From contig OX442321.1 of NCBI GenBank assembly GCA_949358305.1, forward strand, positions 744,001 through 808,000: a DNA stretch of 64,000 bases, read 5' to 3'. The number at the start of each line of letters is the position of its first letter. The stretch's first letter is position 1. A model generated the notes under the pieces. That model did no database searches. It saw only the letters and a program-made list of their open reading frames with translations, and had not been told where the DNA came from. This document shows positions 23,370 to 34,028 of this stretch, piece after piece. The translations under genes and the position numbers were made by a program. Source of the DNA: Strigamia acuminata (lineage: Eukaryota; Arthropoda; Chilopoda; Geophilomorpha; Linotaeniidae).

Positions 23370-23530
23370 CTCACTTCCGCTGGGAAATTTACGGCGGAAT
23401 CATTTTGTCTTACGTAGATGTGACGTCACGGCTTTCTCGATCCGCTTCCGATTTACACGAAGAAAATGGCGACGAGTGAACCCAGAGAACGAAGCGAGGA
23501 CGAATCGTTGCTTGAAACTTGAAAGGTAGT
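23370..23530 (+). promoter_or_regulatory. Candidate CRE/ETS promoter with short first exon, copy B
   Basis: CACTTCCG, a perfect CRE TGACGTCA at 23421-23428, then GAAGAAAATGGCGAC with an 18-codon frame MATSEPRERSEDESLLET (23466-23522) followed at once by a consensus-like donor GAAAG|GTAGTG. Lies 2.2 kb upstream of the elongase at 25752. The CRE, the frame and the donor position recur at 14105 and 28398. Promoter role is inference. Confidence 0.45.
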
Positions 23531-24119
23531 GTGGTGACTTTACAAATGTCTTTTTATTTTAAGTCAATTCCATGAAACGCGCCCGTTTTTATTTTTGTTG
23601 TTTATTGTTTATTTTTTATTTTTTAAAATATTTATCCTTGTGACTAGTGGGTGATGACAACAAAATGCTACCTTGTCCAAATTGGAAGACAACAAAGTCG
23701 CTTTGTTTTTGACACATGTTGGAAGGGAACAAATTTCATCATGCGAGAAGGTCCCCAGACCATAAATCCGCCCCTGGCGCCCTGAAGTCACATTGCACCT
23801 AGGAATTTCAAATGACAGCCATTTTGAATTTGTTTGTAAAAATCAAAACCAGGTTGTGTAAACCGTTTAGTCTTTGCGGTTTCTATTTTTGCAGTAGTTA
23901 TACTCTTGTTGCACTCAAAAAAGACACTCATTCCTATAGGTCGAGCCTCGTTACTACTAACTCCGGACTGTATACTACTACTAGCAGAAATAGTTTTGAT
24001 TTTTATTTATTTTTGTGATTGTTATGACCATTTAAGTTGATATTATTATTATTTTTTTTTATTAAAAAATGTTATTTCTATTTATGAAATAATTTTACGC
24101 ACATCTAAATGTAAAACTC

Positions 24120-24310
24120 ATGTTTGTTCTGTTTATTGGTTGCTTTGTCTGGCAAGCAACACATTTTTGAAATTTTGGCCCTTACCTAGGCAATCGATTA
24201 CAATGTCTGTACATTGTAATGCAATTCTGGTGTTTGGATCTATTTTTTCGGATCACTACACAAGTAAAATGGCTCGACCAATAAGACTGAGTGACCTTTA
24301 TCAGTGCAAC
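24120..24310 (-). mobile_element. MITE core fragment, TATAC family
   Basis: Reverse-complement matches to the inner blocks of the elements at 12428, 31506 and 35220 (GTTTGG, ATGCAATTCTGGTG, TCACTACACAAG, TTTGTCTGGCAAGCAA). Its inverted ends are not found; the right side abuts the large palindrome at 24314. Confidence 0.55.
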
Positions 24311-24313
24311 AAG

Positions 24314-25032
24314 AGCACAGATTAGAGGAATACACAGATGCGTCACTTCTCCAAAATCTGTTCTCCGCGTGATCGGAGAAAAACAGTGCACCAAGCGGGC
24401 GGTACTTTCCCTACAGGAACACATTGACGGCAAATTTATGTTGGCGGACGGAGGTTGGTTTGTTGCGGCCAACAGATCCAAACTCCGTCCAAATGTTAAA
24501 AATGTTAAAAATGTTAATTTCCATAATTGAAAATGGTTTATCCTTTTAGTTCTGCAATTATAACTATTGTTTCAATAAAAAAAAAATGTTTTCTTTATTT
24601 GCAAAGAGTTTTTTTTTTAAAAAAATTTATGATTCTTGATTGGCCGACAGTACATGTTTAGATGCCGCCGAAAACCACAATTATCACGGCCGAAAACCAC
24701 AATTATCACGGCCAATAAAGAATCATAATTTTTTTAAAAAAAAAACTTTTTGCAAATAAAGAAAACATTTTTTTTTATCGAAACAATAGTTATAATTGCA
24801 GAACTAAAAGGATAAACCATTTTCAATTATGGAAATTAACATTTTTAACATTTGGACGGAGTTTGGATCTGTTGGCCGCAACAAACCAACCTCCGTCCGC
24901 CAACATAAATTCGCCGTCAACGTGTTCCTGTAGGGAAAGTACCGCCCGCTTAGTGCGCTGTTTTTCTCCGATCATGCGGAGAACAAAGAATTTTGGAGAA
25001 GTGACGCATCTGTATATTCCTCTGATCTGTGA
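24314..25032. repeat. Large palindrome, ~325-bp arms
   Basis: Left arm about 24314-24645, right arm about 24710-25032, head to head around a 64-bp centre that holds two copies of GAAAACCACAATTATCACGG. The arms are near-identical apart from a few substitutions and small indels. Each arm keeps an open frame of about 80-96 codons in opposite directions with no family I recognise. Could be a foldback transposon; no clear target duplication was found. Confidence 0.85.
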
Positions 25033-25751
25033 ACAAGAGTATAGGTGATTGTTTTCGGCCGTTTTTGATGTCCAATCTGCTTCTAGAAACAAGTAAGTAG
25101 CATCAACAAACATGATTGTGAGTGGCGCCTTTGTTCAAAGTTCTATTTCAACACCTGTAGAAAATAATTTGATATTTGATCACGAGCGCATGCGCGAAAA
25201 GACTGCTGTGGAGTAGACGATCTCTGACAACATTCTTCACAAGCTGCACTATTGTCTTGAAAAGTCGCACTCTTAATGAAGCACCTTTGTTCAGGACACA
25301 ACCTGCAAACCTGCACAGGGTGGCTCTGCTTATTGATGCACAATGACAAAGGGCCATAAATTGAAGAAATAGCAAGGTAACTTCCTGTATACTGGAATAA
25401 CCGTGCGTAATCCAAAAACTAAACAATTTAAACTATCAAAGCAGGAGGTACACCTACTCGAATAACAATACCGGTACCTGACAGCTTTTTCTATTATAAC
25501 TGTGTCAACCAATCGAAGATTAACGATACACAAACCAATAGTACTCCTCCATCTAGCAAAGGGGTTGGCAATCTGCGGCTCTTTCGATGTCAGAGAACAG
25601 TGAGAACAGTTGGAGTAGAGAGTAGACAGACAGCTGACGGCCGTGTTAGTGGCTCTTTAATTGTAACTTTTGGCTCTTCCGTCTCAAAAGGTTGCCGATG
25701 CCTGACTTAGCCACATTTATTGCCTCAATCATTTTTCAAGCAAACAACCAA

Positions 25752-26543
25752 ATGAACAGTTCGACTCTCATCTTCTCCTTTGAGGAAAACTTCGACCGTG
25801 AAGGCGGCATCGCGTGGATCCGCGCCTACTGGAAACTCTCCTTCGTCTACGTGACCATCTACCTTCTGCTCATCTACCTCGGTCGACGCTGGATGCACCC
25901 GCGTCGCGCATTCCACTTGCGCGGCGTTTTAGCCGTCTGGAACTGGAGTTTGGCGGCGTTCAGTCTGATGGGCAGCGTCCGATGTTTGCCTCAAATATTT
26001 GACGAATGGGAGAAATACGGATTCGAGCACACGGTTTGCATCACCGAAAGCGCAAGGGACAACCCGGTCTTAGCGTTTTGGGGGTGGTACTTTGTCATGT
26101 CCAAAGTGGTCGAGTTGGGCGACACCGCCTTCATCGTTCTGCGTAAACGGAGCCTCGTTTTCCTACATTGGTACCACCACGTGACGGTGTTATTGTACTC
26201 TTGGTACAGCGCGCAACAATTGATTCCTATTGCTCGCTGGTTCGTTCTCATGAATTTCTTGGTTCACGCTCCCATGTACACGTATTTCGCGCTCAGAGCC
26301 GCTCAGTTGAGAATCCCACGAACGGTTGCCATGGCGATCACCGTCGCGCAGCTGTTGCAGATGCTCGGAGGACTGTACGCCAATTGGCGGGCTTACCAAG
26401 TGAATATTCGCGGCCAAAAATGCGAGACGGGCTTGTGGAATATCAACATTTCTCTGCTGATGTACGCTTCGTATTGCGTGTTGTTCGCCCGTTTATTTTA
26501 TAATAGTTATGTCAAGAAACAACCGAGAGGAAAAATCGCCTGA
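25752..26543 (+). CDS. ELOVL6-like fatty acid elongase, copy 4
   Basis: 263 aa from the ATG at 25752 (MNSSTLIFSFEENFD); an upstream in-frame ATG at 25698 would add 18 residues, but the family starts at MNxS. Single exon. HWYHH at residues 139-143, VVELGDTAFIVLRKRS, MNFLVHAPMYTYF, TVAQLLQMLGG; C-terminal GKIA has only a single Lys at -3, weaker than the dilysine signals of its neighbours. AATAAA at 26569. The upstream block ACAGCTTTTTCTATTATAAC (~270 bp before the ATG) is shared with copies 5 and 6 and the dead sister at 19259. Confidence 0.95.
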   Translation: MNSSTLIFSFEENFDREGGIAWIRAYWKLSFVYVTIYLLLIYLGRRWMHPRRAFHLRGVLAVWNWSLAAFSLMGSVRCLPQIFDEWEKYGFEHTVCITESARDNPVLAFWGWYFVMSKVVELGDTAFIVLRKRSLVFLHWYHHVTVLLYSWYSAQQLIPIARWFVLMNFLVHAPMYTYFALRAAQLRIPRTVAMAITVAQLLQMLGGLYANWRAYQVNIRGQKCETGLWNINISLLMYASYCVLFARLFYNSYVKKQPRGKIA

Positions 26544-26779
26544 GTTTGTTTGTTTTCATAAAAGGCCTAATAAAATGTGATTTAACAAATCTCTGTCGAC
26601 TCATTTATTTACAAAGTGTTAAATTACACCATTAAGGTTGTAAATTTACTCCTTGTTGGTATAAATAAACTTAAATTCAATTGGGGAAAATATATGACAA
26701 AAATAATAGAATAAAATAACAGATTTTTTCCTATAAAAAAATAATGAAAATTGAAACATTTTGTATTTTCGCTTACGTA

Positions 26780-26860
26780 AACAGAGTTGACACCAGCTTT
26801 TCTATTATTACAACGTCAAAACTCATTGACTAACACCTTCATAATTCATCCTTTAAAAAG
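26780..26860 (+). promoter_or_regulatory. Conserved elongase upstream block, copy 5
   Basis: CAGCTTTTCTATTATTACAACGTCAAAACTCATTGACTAACACCTTC is matched with few changes at 29920-29990 before copy 6, and its first part at 25480 and 19155 (blocks quoted in pieces: CAGCTTTT, ATTATTACAACGTCAA, TTGACTAACACCTTC). A TTTAAAAAG TATA-like run follows at 26853. Likely proximal promoter. Confidence 0.5.
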
Positions 26861-26959
26861 CAGCACACACAATTGGAATTCAATTATTTCCTGCGTACTA
26901 TTTTGCACATTAAAGCGAACCCAAACCTCACTAGTTGCAGACCTCACTCGCTTAGCAAA

Positions 26960-27748
26960 ATGAACGAATCGCTCGTCTTCTACTTTGAGAAAGACATGGA
27001 CTACGACGCGCACGTACAATGGATCCGAACCTACTGGAAACTTTCCTTCGTCTACGCGGCCGTCTACCTTCTGCTCATCCACCTCGGCCAACTCTGGATG
27101 CAAAACCGTCGCGCCTTCCAATTGCGCGCCATCTTGGCCGTCTGGAACGCCACTTTGGCGCTCTTCAGCCTGACCGGCGCGTGCCGAATCGTGCCCCAAA
27201 TCACGCACGAATTGCGCCGCCACGGGTTCGAGTACACCGTTTGCGACCCGACCGCGTACAAATACAACGGCATCATTCAGTTTTGGATCTGGCATTTCGC
27301 CATGTCCAAAGTGTTCGAGTTGGGCGACACCGCCTTCATCGTTCTGCGCAAACGGCGCCTTCCTTTTCTCCACTGGTACCACCACGTGACTGTTTTAGTG
27401 TACACTTGGTACAGTACCCAGCAGGTGATCCCCAGTGCTCGGTGGTTCGTGTCGATGAATTACGCGGTGCACGCCGCCATGTACTCGTATTACGCGCTTA
27501 AAGCGATGAAATTCGAAATTCCGCGGTCCGTTGCCATGGCGATCACGAGTGCGCAGCTTCTTCAGATGTTCGGAGGACTGTACGCCAATTGGGGGGCGTA
27601 CACGGCGATAATTGGCGGTCGGCCGTGCGACACTGATTTGTGGAACATCAAGGTTTCTCTGATGATGTACGGTTCGTATTGCGGATTGTTCGCTCATCTG
27701 TTTTATACTAGCTACGTGAAAAAACAATGGAGACGAAAAATTGATTGA
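26960..27748 (+). CDS. ELOVL6-like fatty acid elongase, copy 5
   Basis: 262 aa, single exon, start MNESLVFYFEKDMD; the upstream open stretch lacks an ATG. HWYHH at residues 138-142, VFELGDTAFIVLRKRR, MNYAVHAAMYSYY, SAQLLQMFGG, basic C-terminus WRRKID. Neighbour copy 6 (30049) is very similar, and the stretch after the His box is almost identical at DNA level while the first third is more diverged. Predicted ER enzyme; acyl chain specificity cannot be read from sequence. Confidence 0.95.
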   Translation: MNESLVFYFEKDMDYDAHVQWIRTYWKLSFVYAAVYLLLIHLGQLWMQNRRAFQLRAILAVWNATLALFSLTGACRIVPQITHELRRHGFEYTVCDPTAYKYNGIIQFWIWHFAMSKVFELGDTAFIVLRKRRLPFLHWYHHVTVLVYTWYSTQQVIPSARWFVSMNYAVHAAMYSYYALKAMKFEIPRSVAMAITSAQLLQMFGGLYANWGAYTAIIGGRPCDTDLWNIKVSLMMYGSYCGLFAHLFYTSYVKKQWRRKID

Positions 27749-28397
27749 TTAATTTGTTGATAGGGTGAAAATGAAGAAATTTTTATTAGTTTATTCATAA
27801 AAATAGGGAAAGCCACATTGCGTGCATCTTGGGGGAATTATTTAAAATTTGTACACTTTTAAGTCGCTATATTTGGCTGCACTTTGCGTATTTTTGTGAT
27901 TTGGGCTTTTGGAATACACAAATGTCTTGTTTGCTCACTAGTTCTCATAAAAATTATTGTACGATTTTAATAAGTGCTGTAAAAATACAATGGTAAAAAG
28001 TCTGTTTAATTTCCACGTATTATTTACTTCGATTCAAAGCCACAAAGCGCTACAAATCTCACTCTTCCGTAAACACACAAAATCATAATCATAATTATTG
28101 ACATTTTGTGAAGTAATAACCGTGAATTTTAGTCGGGGTTATTATTCAAAATTGTCTTCACGTGGTCTGCAAAGCAAATACATTTATTTCCTACACCACC
28201 CACACTAAACACTAAAATCAACATGGCAGAAGCAATCGTTTATTGACAAAAGCTGGCAACATAATCAACGGTCTGTGTGTAATAAATGTGTTGCATCGCA
28301 TTGTACTAACCCGTAGACTGACGTGAATGGAAAATTCATTTTTATTTCTATTTTTCCATCCCAATCTTTTTAGAAAAGGTGGAATCACATCACATTT
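27749..28397. other. Spacer between elongase copy 5 and CRE module
   Basis: AT-rich, no coding signal. Parts from about 27950 (CGATTTTAATAAGTG, AAAGTCT..TTTAAT, CACGTATTATTTA) resemble the 3' flanks of copies 2 and 3, showing that flanks were duplicated with the genes. Confidence 0.5.
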
Positions 28398-28530
28398 ACT
28401 CACTTCCGCTAGGAAATTTACCGTCTTACATCGATATGACGTCACGGCTTTCTTCATCCGCTTCCGATCTGCACGAAGAAAATGGCGACAAGTCAACTCA
28501 AGGACGAATCATTGATTCAAAAGTAATGTG
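28398..28530 (+). promoter_or_regulatory. Candidate CRE/ETS promoter with short first exon, copy C
   Basis: CACTTCCG, TGACGTCA at 28437-28444, GAAGAAAATGGCGAC and a shortened frame MATSQLKDESLIQK (28482-28526). Third occurrence of the module; 1.5 kb upstream of the elongase at 30049. Confidence 0.4.
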
Positions 28531-28796
28531 CTGAATTTATCAATGTGTTTTTTTTATTTTTATTCTAAATCAATTCCATGAAAACATGCGTGTTTTTATT
28601 TTTATCCTTTATATTTGTTTTTTATTTTTTAAAATATTCTTCCTGGTAGTGGGTTGAACGACAAATGTTTCTGCATTCAAATTCAAAGACACCAAAGCTC
28701 CATTGTGTTTGACATATGGTGGCAACAAATCCCTTCTTGTAGGAGATACTTGGTACGATCAGTACGGGACTTCACATCCCGCATCGTTAAAACCTT

Positions 28797-29007
28797 TTGC
28801 GGGCAAATGGCCGACAACCGACATCGCGCAATTATATTTTTGGCGGACGTTATAGTTCTATTTTATTTGACGTTTGATTTAAAAATAATGCCTGAAAATT
28901 ATTTCAATTATTTTTAAATCAAACTTTAAATAAAATTGAACTGTAGTCATAACGTTCGCCAAAAATGTAAATGCGGGATGTCAGTTGTCCGCCATTTGCC
29001 TGCAAAA
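28797..29007. repeat. Foldback repeat, ~95-bp arms
   Basis: Left arm about 28797-28892 and right arm about 28905-29007 are inverted copies (GGCAAATGGC, GACATC, TTTTTGGCG, TTTGATTTAAAAATAATT). No coding capacity; MITE-like. Confidence 0.75.
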
Positions 29008-29919
29008 AAACGTCATTTTGCACCGTTTCGGCCAGATGGCGCCACGAACACAAGACAGAATCGCATTACAGTCGAATAACAATTAAATTATGCTAGATGT
29101 GAAGTCCTGTAGTTGATCGTCCTAGGAAATACTAACTAACTCTTCCATTATTCACGTTTTCATTGTTATTTTCTTTTGTGCAATTTCTTACCTAGTGTCC
29201 ACAATGTATTTTACCATCCTCTAACAGGGAAGGAAATGCTATTTTTGCAACAATACAATTCAAACGAATCTGTTTTGGGTCTAATGTTTTATCATGTCCA
29301 AAGTGCGATACCTTGTTCACCATTTAGTTACCTGCTCAGATTGCTGCTCACCTCACCTTACAAAGCAAAATAAATCTGACAAACATGCACACGCGCAATA
29401 AATTCAAAATTTCAAGGCTGTTCGAACTATTGATGCCACGAAATCAGCCCAGGGATTCCTGAAGCGCCTGCAGTTTATAAATATTGTAGCCGTAATGCAA
29501 CAAAATAATATCCTTCTGCGGACGATTGGTGAATTCTTCAAATCTAACAAAAATGCCAAATTTAGTCATGGTGAGCAGATAGTTATAATATTGCGACTAC
29601 AGATGGTGCAGATATAGGAAGACCTACATTAATTGTCCTCGAAATTCCAACAAACATGTAAATCAATCATAGAAAAACGTGCCCATCAATTATTATACAA
29701 CTAAACCGAGACCGCTCTGATGATATTCTCAATTTCCCTGTCGAGTTAATTCAAATAGAATAAAATAAAAAAAAAAAAAATTTTTTTTATTTATTTTAAA
29801 AATAAAACTTTTTTTATTTTTGTTTTTTGTGCTTATAAAACCAATTAGCAACAACTTTTCTATAATTACGCAGAAAATAATGAAAACATTTTGTATACTT
29901 TGACTTGCATATAAACAGA
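29008..29919. other. Spacer upstream of elongase copy 6
   Basis: AT-rich with a poly-A/poly-T hairpin near 29765-29820. No gene supported. Confidence 0.5.
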
Positions 29920-29990
29920 GTTGAAAACAGCTTTTCCATTATTATAACGTCAAAACTCGTTGACTAACACCTTCGTAATATTTCCTTTGA
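29920..29990 (+). promoter_or_regulatory. Conserved elongase upstream block, copy 6
   Basis: ACAGCTTTTCCATTATTATAACGTCAAAACTC-type block, also seen before copy 5 (quoted parts: ACAGCTTTTCCATTAT, AACGTCAAAACTCG, TTGACTAACACCTTCG). Sits ~120 bp before the ATG. Confidence 0.5.
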
Positions 29991-30048
29991 ACGCACTCCA
30001 CAATTGAGTTGTACTCTTCCTGTACGAGCTGACAAACGCACAAACAAA

Positions 30049-30837
30049 ATGAACGAATCGATCGTCTTCTCCTTTGAGAAAAACTTCGATTACGACGGAC
30101 ACATACGATGGATCCGCACCTACTGGAAACTCTCGTTCGCCTACGTGACCGTCTACCTGCTGCTCATCCACCTCGGTCAACTCTGGATGCAAAACCGTCG
30201 CGCCTTCCAATTGCGCCGCATTTTGACCGTCTGGAACGCCACTTTGGCGCTCTTCAGCCTGACCGGCGCGTGCCGAATCCTGCCGCAAGTGACGCACGAA
30301 TTGCGCCGCCACGGGTTCGAATACACCGTTTGCGACCCGGCCGCGTACAAATACAACGGCATCATGGCGTTTTGGATCTGGTATTTCGCCATGTCCAAAG
30401 TGTTCGAGTTGGGCGACACCGCCTTCATCGTTCTGCGCAAACGGCGCCTTCATTTTCTCCACTGGTACCACCACGTGACTGTTTTAGTGTACACTTGGTA
30501 CAGTACCCAGCAGGTGATCCCCAGTGCTCGGTGGTTCGTGTCGATGAATTACGCGGTGCACGCCGCCATGTACTCGTATTACGCGCTTAAAGCGATGAAA
30601 TTTGAAATTCCGCGATCCGTTGCCATGGCGATCACGAGTGCGCAGCTTCTTCAGATGTTCGGAGGACTGTACGCCAATTGGGGGGCGTACACGGCGATAG
30701 TTGGCGGTCGGCCGTGCGACACTGGTTTGTGGAATATCACGGTTTCGCTTTTCATGTACGGTTCGTATTGCGGATTGTTCGCTCGTCTTTTTTATAATAG
30801 CTACATGAAACAGCAATGGAGACGAAAAATTGATTGA
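30049..30837 (+). CDS. ELOVL6-like fatty acid elongase, copy 6
   Basis: 262 aa, single exon, start MNESIVFSFEKNFD. HWYHH at residues 138-142, VFELGDTAFIVLRKRR, MNYAVHAAMYSYY, SAQLLQMFGG, C-terminus WRRKID as in copy 5. From about residue 138 to 225 the DNA differs from copy 5 at only a handful of bases, against many more in residues 1-60, a patchwork that suggests gene conversion. Predicted ER acyl-CoA elongase. Confidence 0.95.
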   Translation: MNESIVFSFEKNFDYDGHIRWIRTYWKLSFAYVTVYLLLIHLGQLWMQNRRAFQLRRILTVWNATLALFSLTGACRILPQVTHELRRHGFEYTVCDPAAYKYNGIMAFWIWYFAMSKVFELGDTAFIVLRKRRLHFLHWYHHVTVLVYTWYSTQQVIPSARWFVSMNYAVHAAMYSYYALKAMKFEIPRSVAMAITSAQLLQMFGGLYANWGAYTAIVGGRPCDTGLWNITVSLFMYGSYCGLFARLFYNSYMKQQWRRKID

Positions 30838-30996
30838 TTGTCATGATTAATGTCATTTATGTGTCGAGAATCGTTTTGTGTATTTTTTTTATTGTGTGCA
30901 TTTAAAGATTCTAATTTTGCAGCTTCTTTTACAGCAAATACCAGACTAGATTTGTGCAACTAAATTCGGATCAGAAGTCGGGGACGTGATACAATA

Positions 30997-31474
30997 AGGG
31001 GTTTCATTAAATGAGCGATTATTGTGATTAGTTGATTATTGCAATAATCGTAATCACTCAATTATTGAGGGCCCAAAAAAATCTGATTATGTGATTATTG
31101 CTCCGATGGGCGGAATTGTTTAAATTGTAACCTAAATTCGTTGCAAAATACCAACAAATAATAATTGCAACTACCTAACTCGTTTCACGTGTTCAGTTTA
31201 ACCTAAACTGAGCAGACTTTGTTATATTATGACTTTGTGTAGTTGAAGCGGGTCTGGCGCCGCCATGTTGGTTTCAGTTGAGAGAGCACTTATAATCGGC
31301 CCAAGTCAGCAGAAAATTATGATTTGGGGTGATTACTTGATTAGTTGCTTAGTTGCTTATTTGATGAAATAATTATTCTCGGGATTGGTTGAATCCAGTC
31401 ACATGACACATCAAGTAATCGACTAATCAAAGTAATCAAAGAAATCAACTAATCGCTCATTTAATGAAACCCCT
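30997..31474 (+). mobile_element. MITE, AGGGGTTTC family, 478 bp
   Basis: Perfect ~25-bp inverted ends AGGGGTTTCATTAAATGAGC...; TA duplicated at 30995-30996 and 31475-31476. Inside are A/T-rich direct and inverted GATTA/TAATC blocks and a conserved GCGCCGCCATGTTGGTTT segment. Copies at 40620 (same direction) and 44542 (reverse). Confidence 0.85.
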
Positions 31475-31505
31475 TATTGTGACGCTGTTCTAAAATGTCG
31501 CGCTA

Positions 31506-31736
31506 TACTCTGGCCATGTGTAAGTTTGGCCTAAATCCGAGCCTTTTCTCTGGTGTAGTGATACAAGAAAATAGATCCAAACACCAGGATTGCAACCGAT
31601 CTACTGAAAATAGTAAGCGAACGTTCTAAGATTTCTGGAAGAAGCAAGCAATAAACTCTGAACTATTTTTTCTGGTGGCAGCACAGAGTGAGTTATGAGG
31701 CTCGGATTTAGGCCAAACTTACACATGGCCAGAGTA
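31506..31736. mobile_element. MITE, TATAC family, 231 bp
   Basis: TA at 31504-31505 and 31737-31738; ~40-bp inverted ends TACTCTGGCCATGTGTAAGT. Shares the inner GTGTAGTGATAC and CCAAACACCAGGATTGCA blocks with the elements at 12428 and 35220. A fragment of the same end type occurs at 37559. Confidence 0.82.
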
Positions 31737-31739
31737 TAG

Positions 31740-34028
31740 ATGACACGCCGCATTTTAATTAGTGTTTTAAAAACACCAAAAATCTCGTAAATAGAAACTT
31801 GGCCATGCACCTTTTAAGAATTATTTAAAAACGCAGGTGAATTACAGTACATGTATTTGTGTGAAAATAAAGTATCAATTTCTTGTACATACAAAGAGAA
31901 AAAAAATATTAGATGTAACGTTATGATCGGTATGTAATTTGTTGCCATTCTTTTCTCTTTGGGATTTTTTCAAGTCAGTTTAATTTGCTTTGTCTGTTTT
32001 TTGAAAGAAGTTTTTGTTGAGCTATCTCCTCCACTTTTCTGCAGTGCTCAACTAAAACACATTCACAATACAACAATCTGCGTAATAAATTCATCAATTT
32101 GACAGAATTTCTGAAAGTTTTCCCTTATAATTTTCCCTTCTGTAAAAGGAAATGCTGTGAGGATATAAATGCCGCTAAATATGATAAATTCACTGTTTAA
32201 ATGAAATAAACACCGTGTAATAAAATAACGGAATAATTGTTGTCCGACCTGCACCAGAAAAGAGACAATTTGCTATAAAATTAAAAAAGAAAGAAACGGC
32301 TCGGACTCTGCTGTCCGACATGAACGTATTATTTTCATGACGCGCTGTGATTGGTTGAGATCTATTAATGTCGGTTTGTTCCTCAACGCATGTTTTCTCA
32401 AAACGATCTTTTTTTTTACCGATCCAAACCTAACCTTATTCGTTTTTAGCACTACGGCAATACTACATCTATTGAGTCTCTTTATTAAAGGCTTTTATTT
32501 AACTTGAATGTGTGTTTGTTTTAACTTCCGGTGTTGCTAGCGCCACCTGTAAGCAGAATATGAAAGTCTTTACTTGTTTGTGATCTGAATACAGTATGTT
32601 TACATCATGTTTGCCAGAAATTAATATAAGTAAACATGATTAAGTTAGAGGAAGTACCACTATTTCATTTGAAACAAAGTTCTAAAAACTTTAATCTATC
32701 AACTTCTGATCGGAGTGGAAATTCCAACAGCCAAACCCACTTCAATGGATTTTCCAGCTCAACATATTTCTAATGGCATGATTTTTATCTTGATGAATTT
32801 CCGTACGTAAGATGATTTCTAGTAAAAAAATAGTATTGTAAAAACAGAAGAATTGAAAAAAAAGAAACAACGTTTTTATCTTAATGTTATTTCAACTGTA
32901 AATAATAAATACAAGTAAGCCGTAATTCTCATTTGAAAAGTTAGAAAATTTTATCTATGCTTTTCAGGATTAACTTTAAGGATTAACTTAAGATTTTTAT
33001 CCAATTTGTTTTGTTCAGTTGTGATATTTTGTTTGTCTTCAGCTGGTTTGTAAACAGCCTTAGATCTGGAAATAATATTTAAGGTTGTCTAGGGGTAAAA
33101 TAAATACAAGGTAATGTAAAATAACACACGATAATTTATTAATGGAAAATTACAATGAATAATAAATACTAACTAAAATAAGGAATGAACACAATAATGA
33201 AAAGAATAATTGAAAAGGCGGGGTGGCGTCTTCTCTCTTTTACTAACTGACGACGGTGGTCCTCAACCAGGCCCACCTTTACCATTGGGCTAACTGGGCT
33301 GCAGCCCAGGGGCGCCGGGCACAGGGGGGCGCCGGACACAGGGGCTGGATGGGCACAGAAGGGCGCCGGGCACAGAAAAGGGCTGGGCAAGAGGCGCCTG
33401 AGTTTTATTAGCCCAGGGGGCTGAAAAGTGTAAAGACGGCCCTGTCCTCAACGATGGCGGCGGTGGCGGCGAGTAAGAGCTCTGCATCCCCAAAATGTCT
33501 CAAATCACAACAAACGTAACACGGTCAGTACTCGCAATTTGGCAGAGCAATGACAAGGTGTGTTGTATGTTTGGTTGTGAATTCAAGAGTGTGCCAAAAG
33601 TCTAAATTTGAGCTCGGCACACTTCATATCTGTGTGACAGATACGAGCAATGAGTGTGTTTTGGTGCAACAAGGGAATTGTTGCACAAAAACCTTAATTT
33701 TTAGCTCACCCCAGACAAATTGGGGTGAGATGTGCCTGGAGATGCAGCAGGATAATTAAAAACAATAAACATTTTTAAGTGGTGATAATATCTTTACTTA
33801 AAATACACTTTGAAAACCCCACATTGTGAATGAAAATTATTGCACATTCTTATTCACATGAAATATACGCGATGCAATTGATTATTTCCCAAAATCAGAT
33901 ATGCCATTTATACATCATTCTATTGTATTTAAATGAGAACAGTCTGGAGCAGATGTTTGTTTTTTTCCACATCCCTACATAAACACTCGAAAAGCATCCA
34001 CCATTTGAGCATTTTCCTTCATCCAAAG
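31740..34028. other. Spacer before elongase copy 7
   Basis: No gene supported. About 32660-32790 matches the distal upstream flank that also precedes copies 8, 10 and the wrecks (TTCATTTGAAAC, AAATTCCAACA.CCAAACCCAC). 33285-33440 is a GC-rich GGCGCCGGGCACAGG-type repeat. Confidence 0.55.

Noticed and set aside
24823-25113. Pair of divergent 80-96 codon frames in the palindrome
   Set aside because: They are the same sequence read from both arms and match no known family; not called as genes.
26846-27385. 179-codon minus-strand frame over elongase copy 5 (similar at 29950-30474)
   Set aside because: Antisense shadow of conserved, GC-rich elongase codons; seen in parallel over copy 6 for the same reason.
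33285-33440. GC-rich GGCGCCGGGCACAGG segment as a possible CpG-island promoter
   Set aside because: It is a short internal repeat and no gene start follows.
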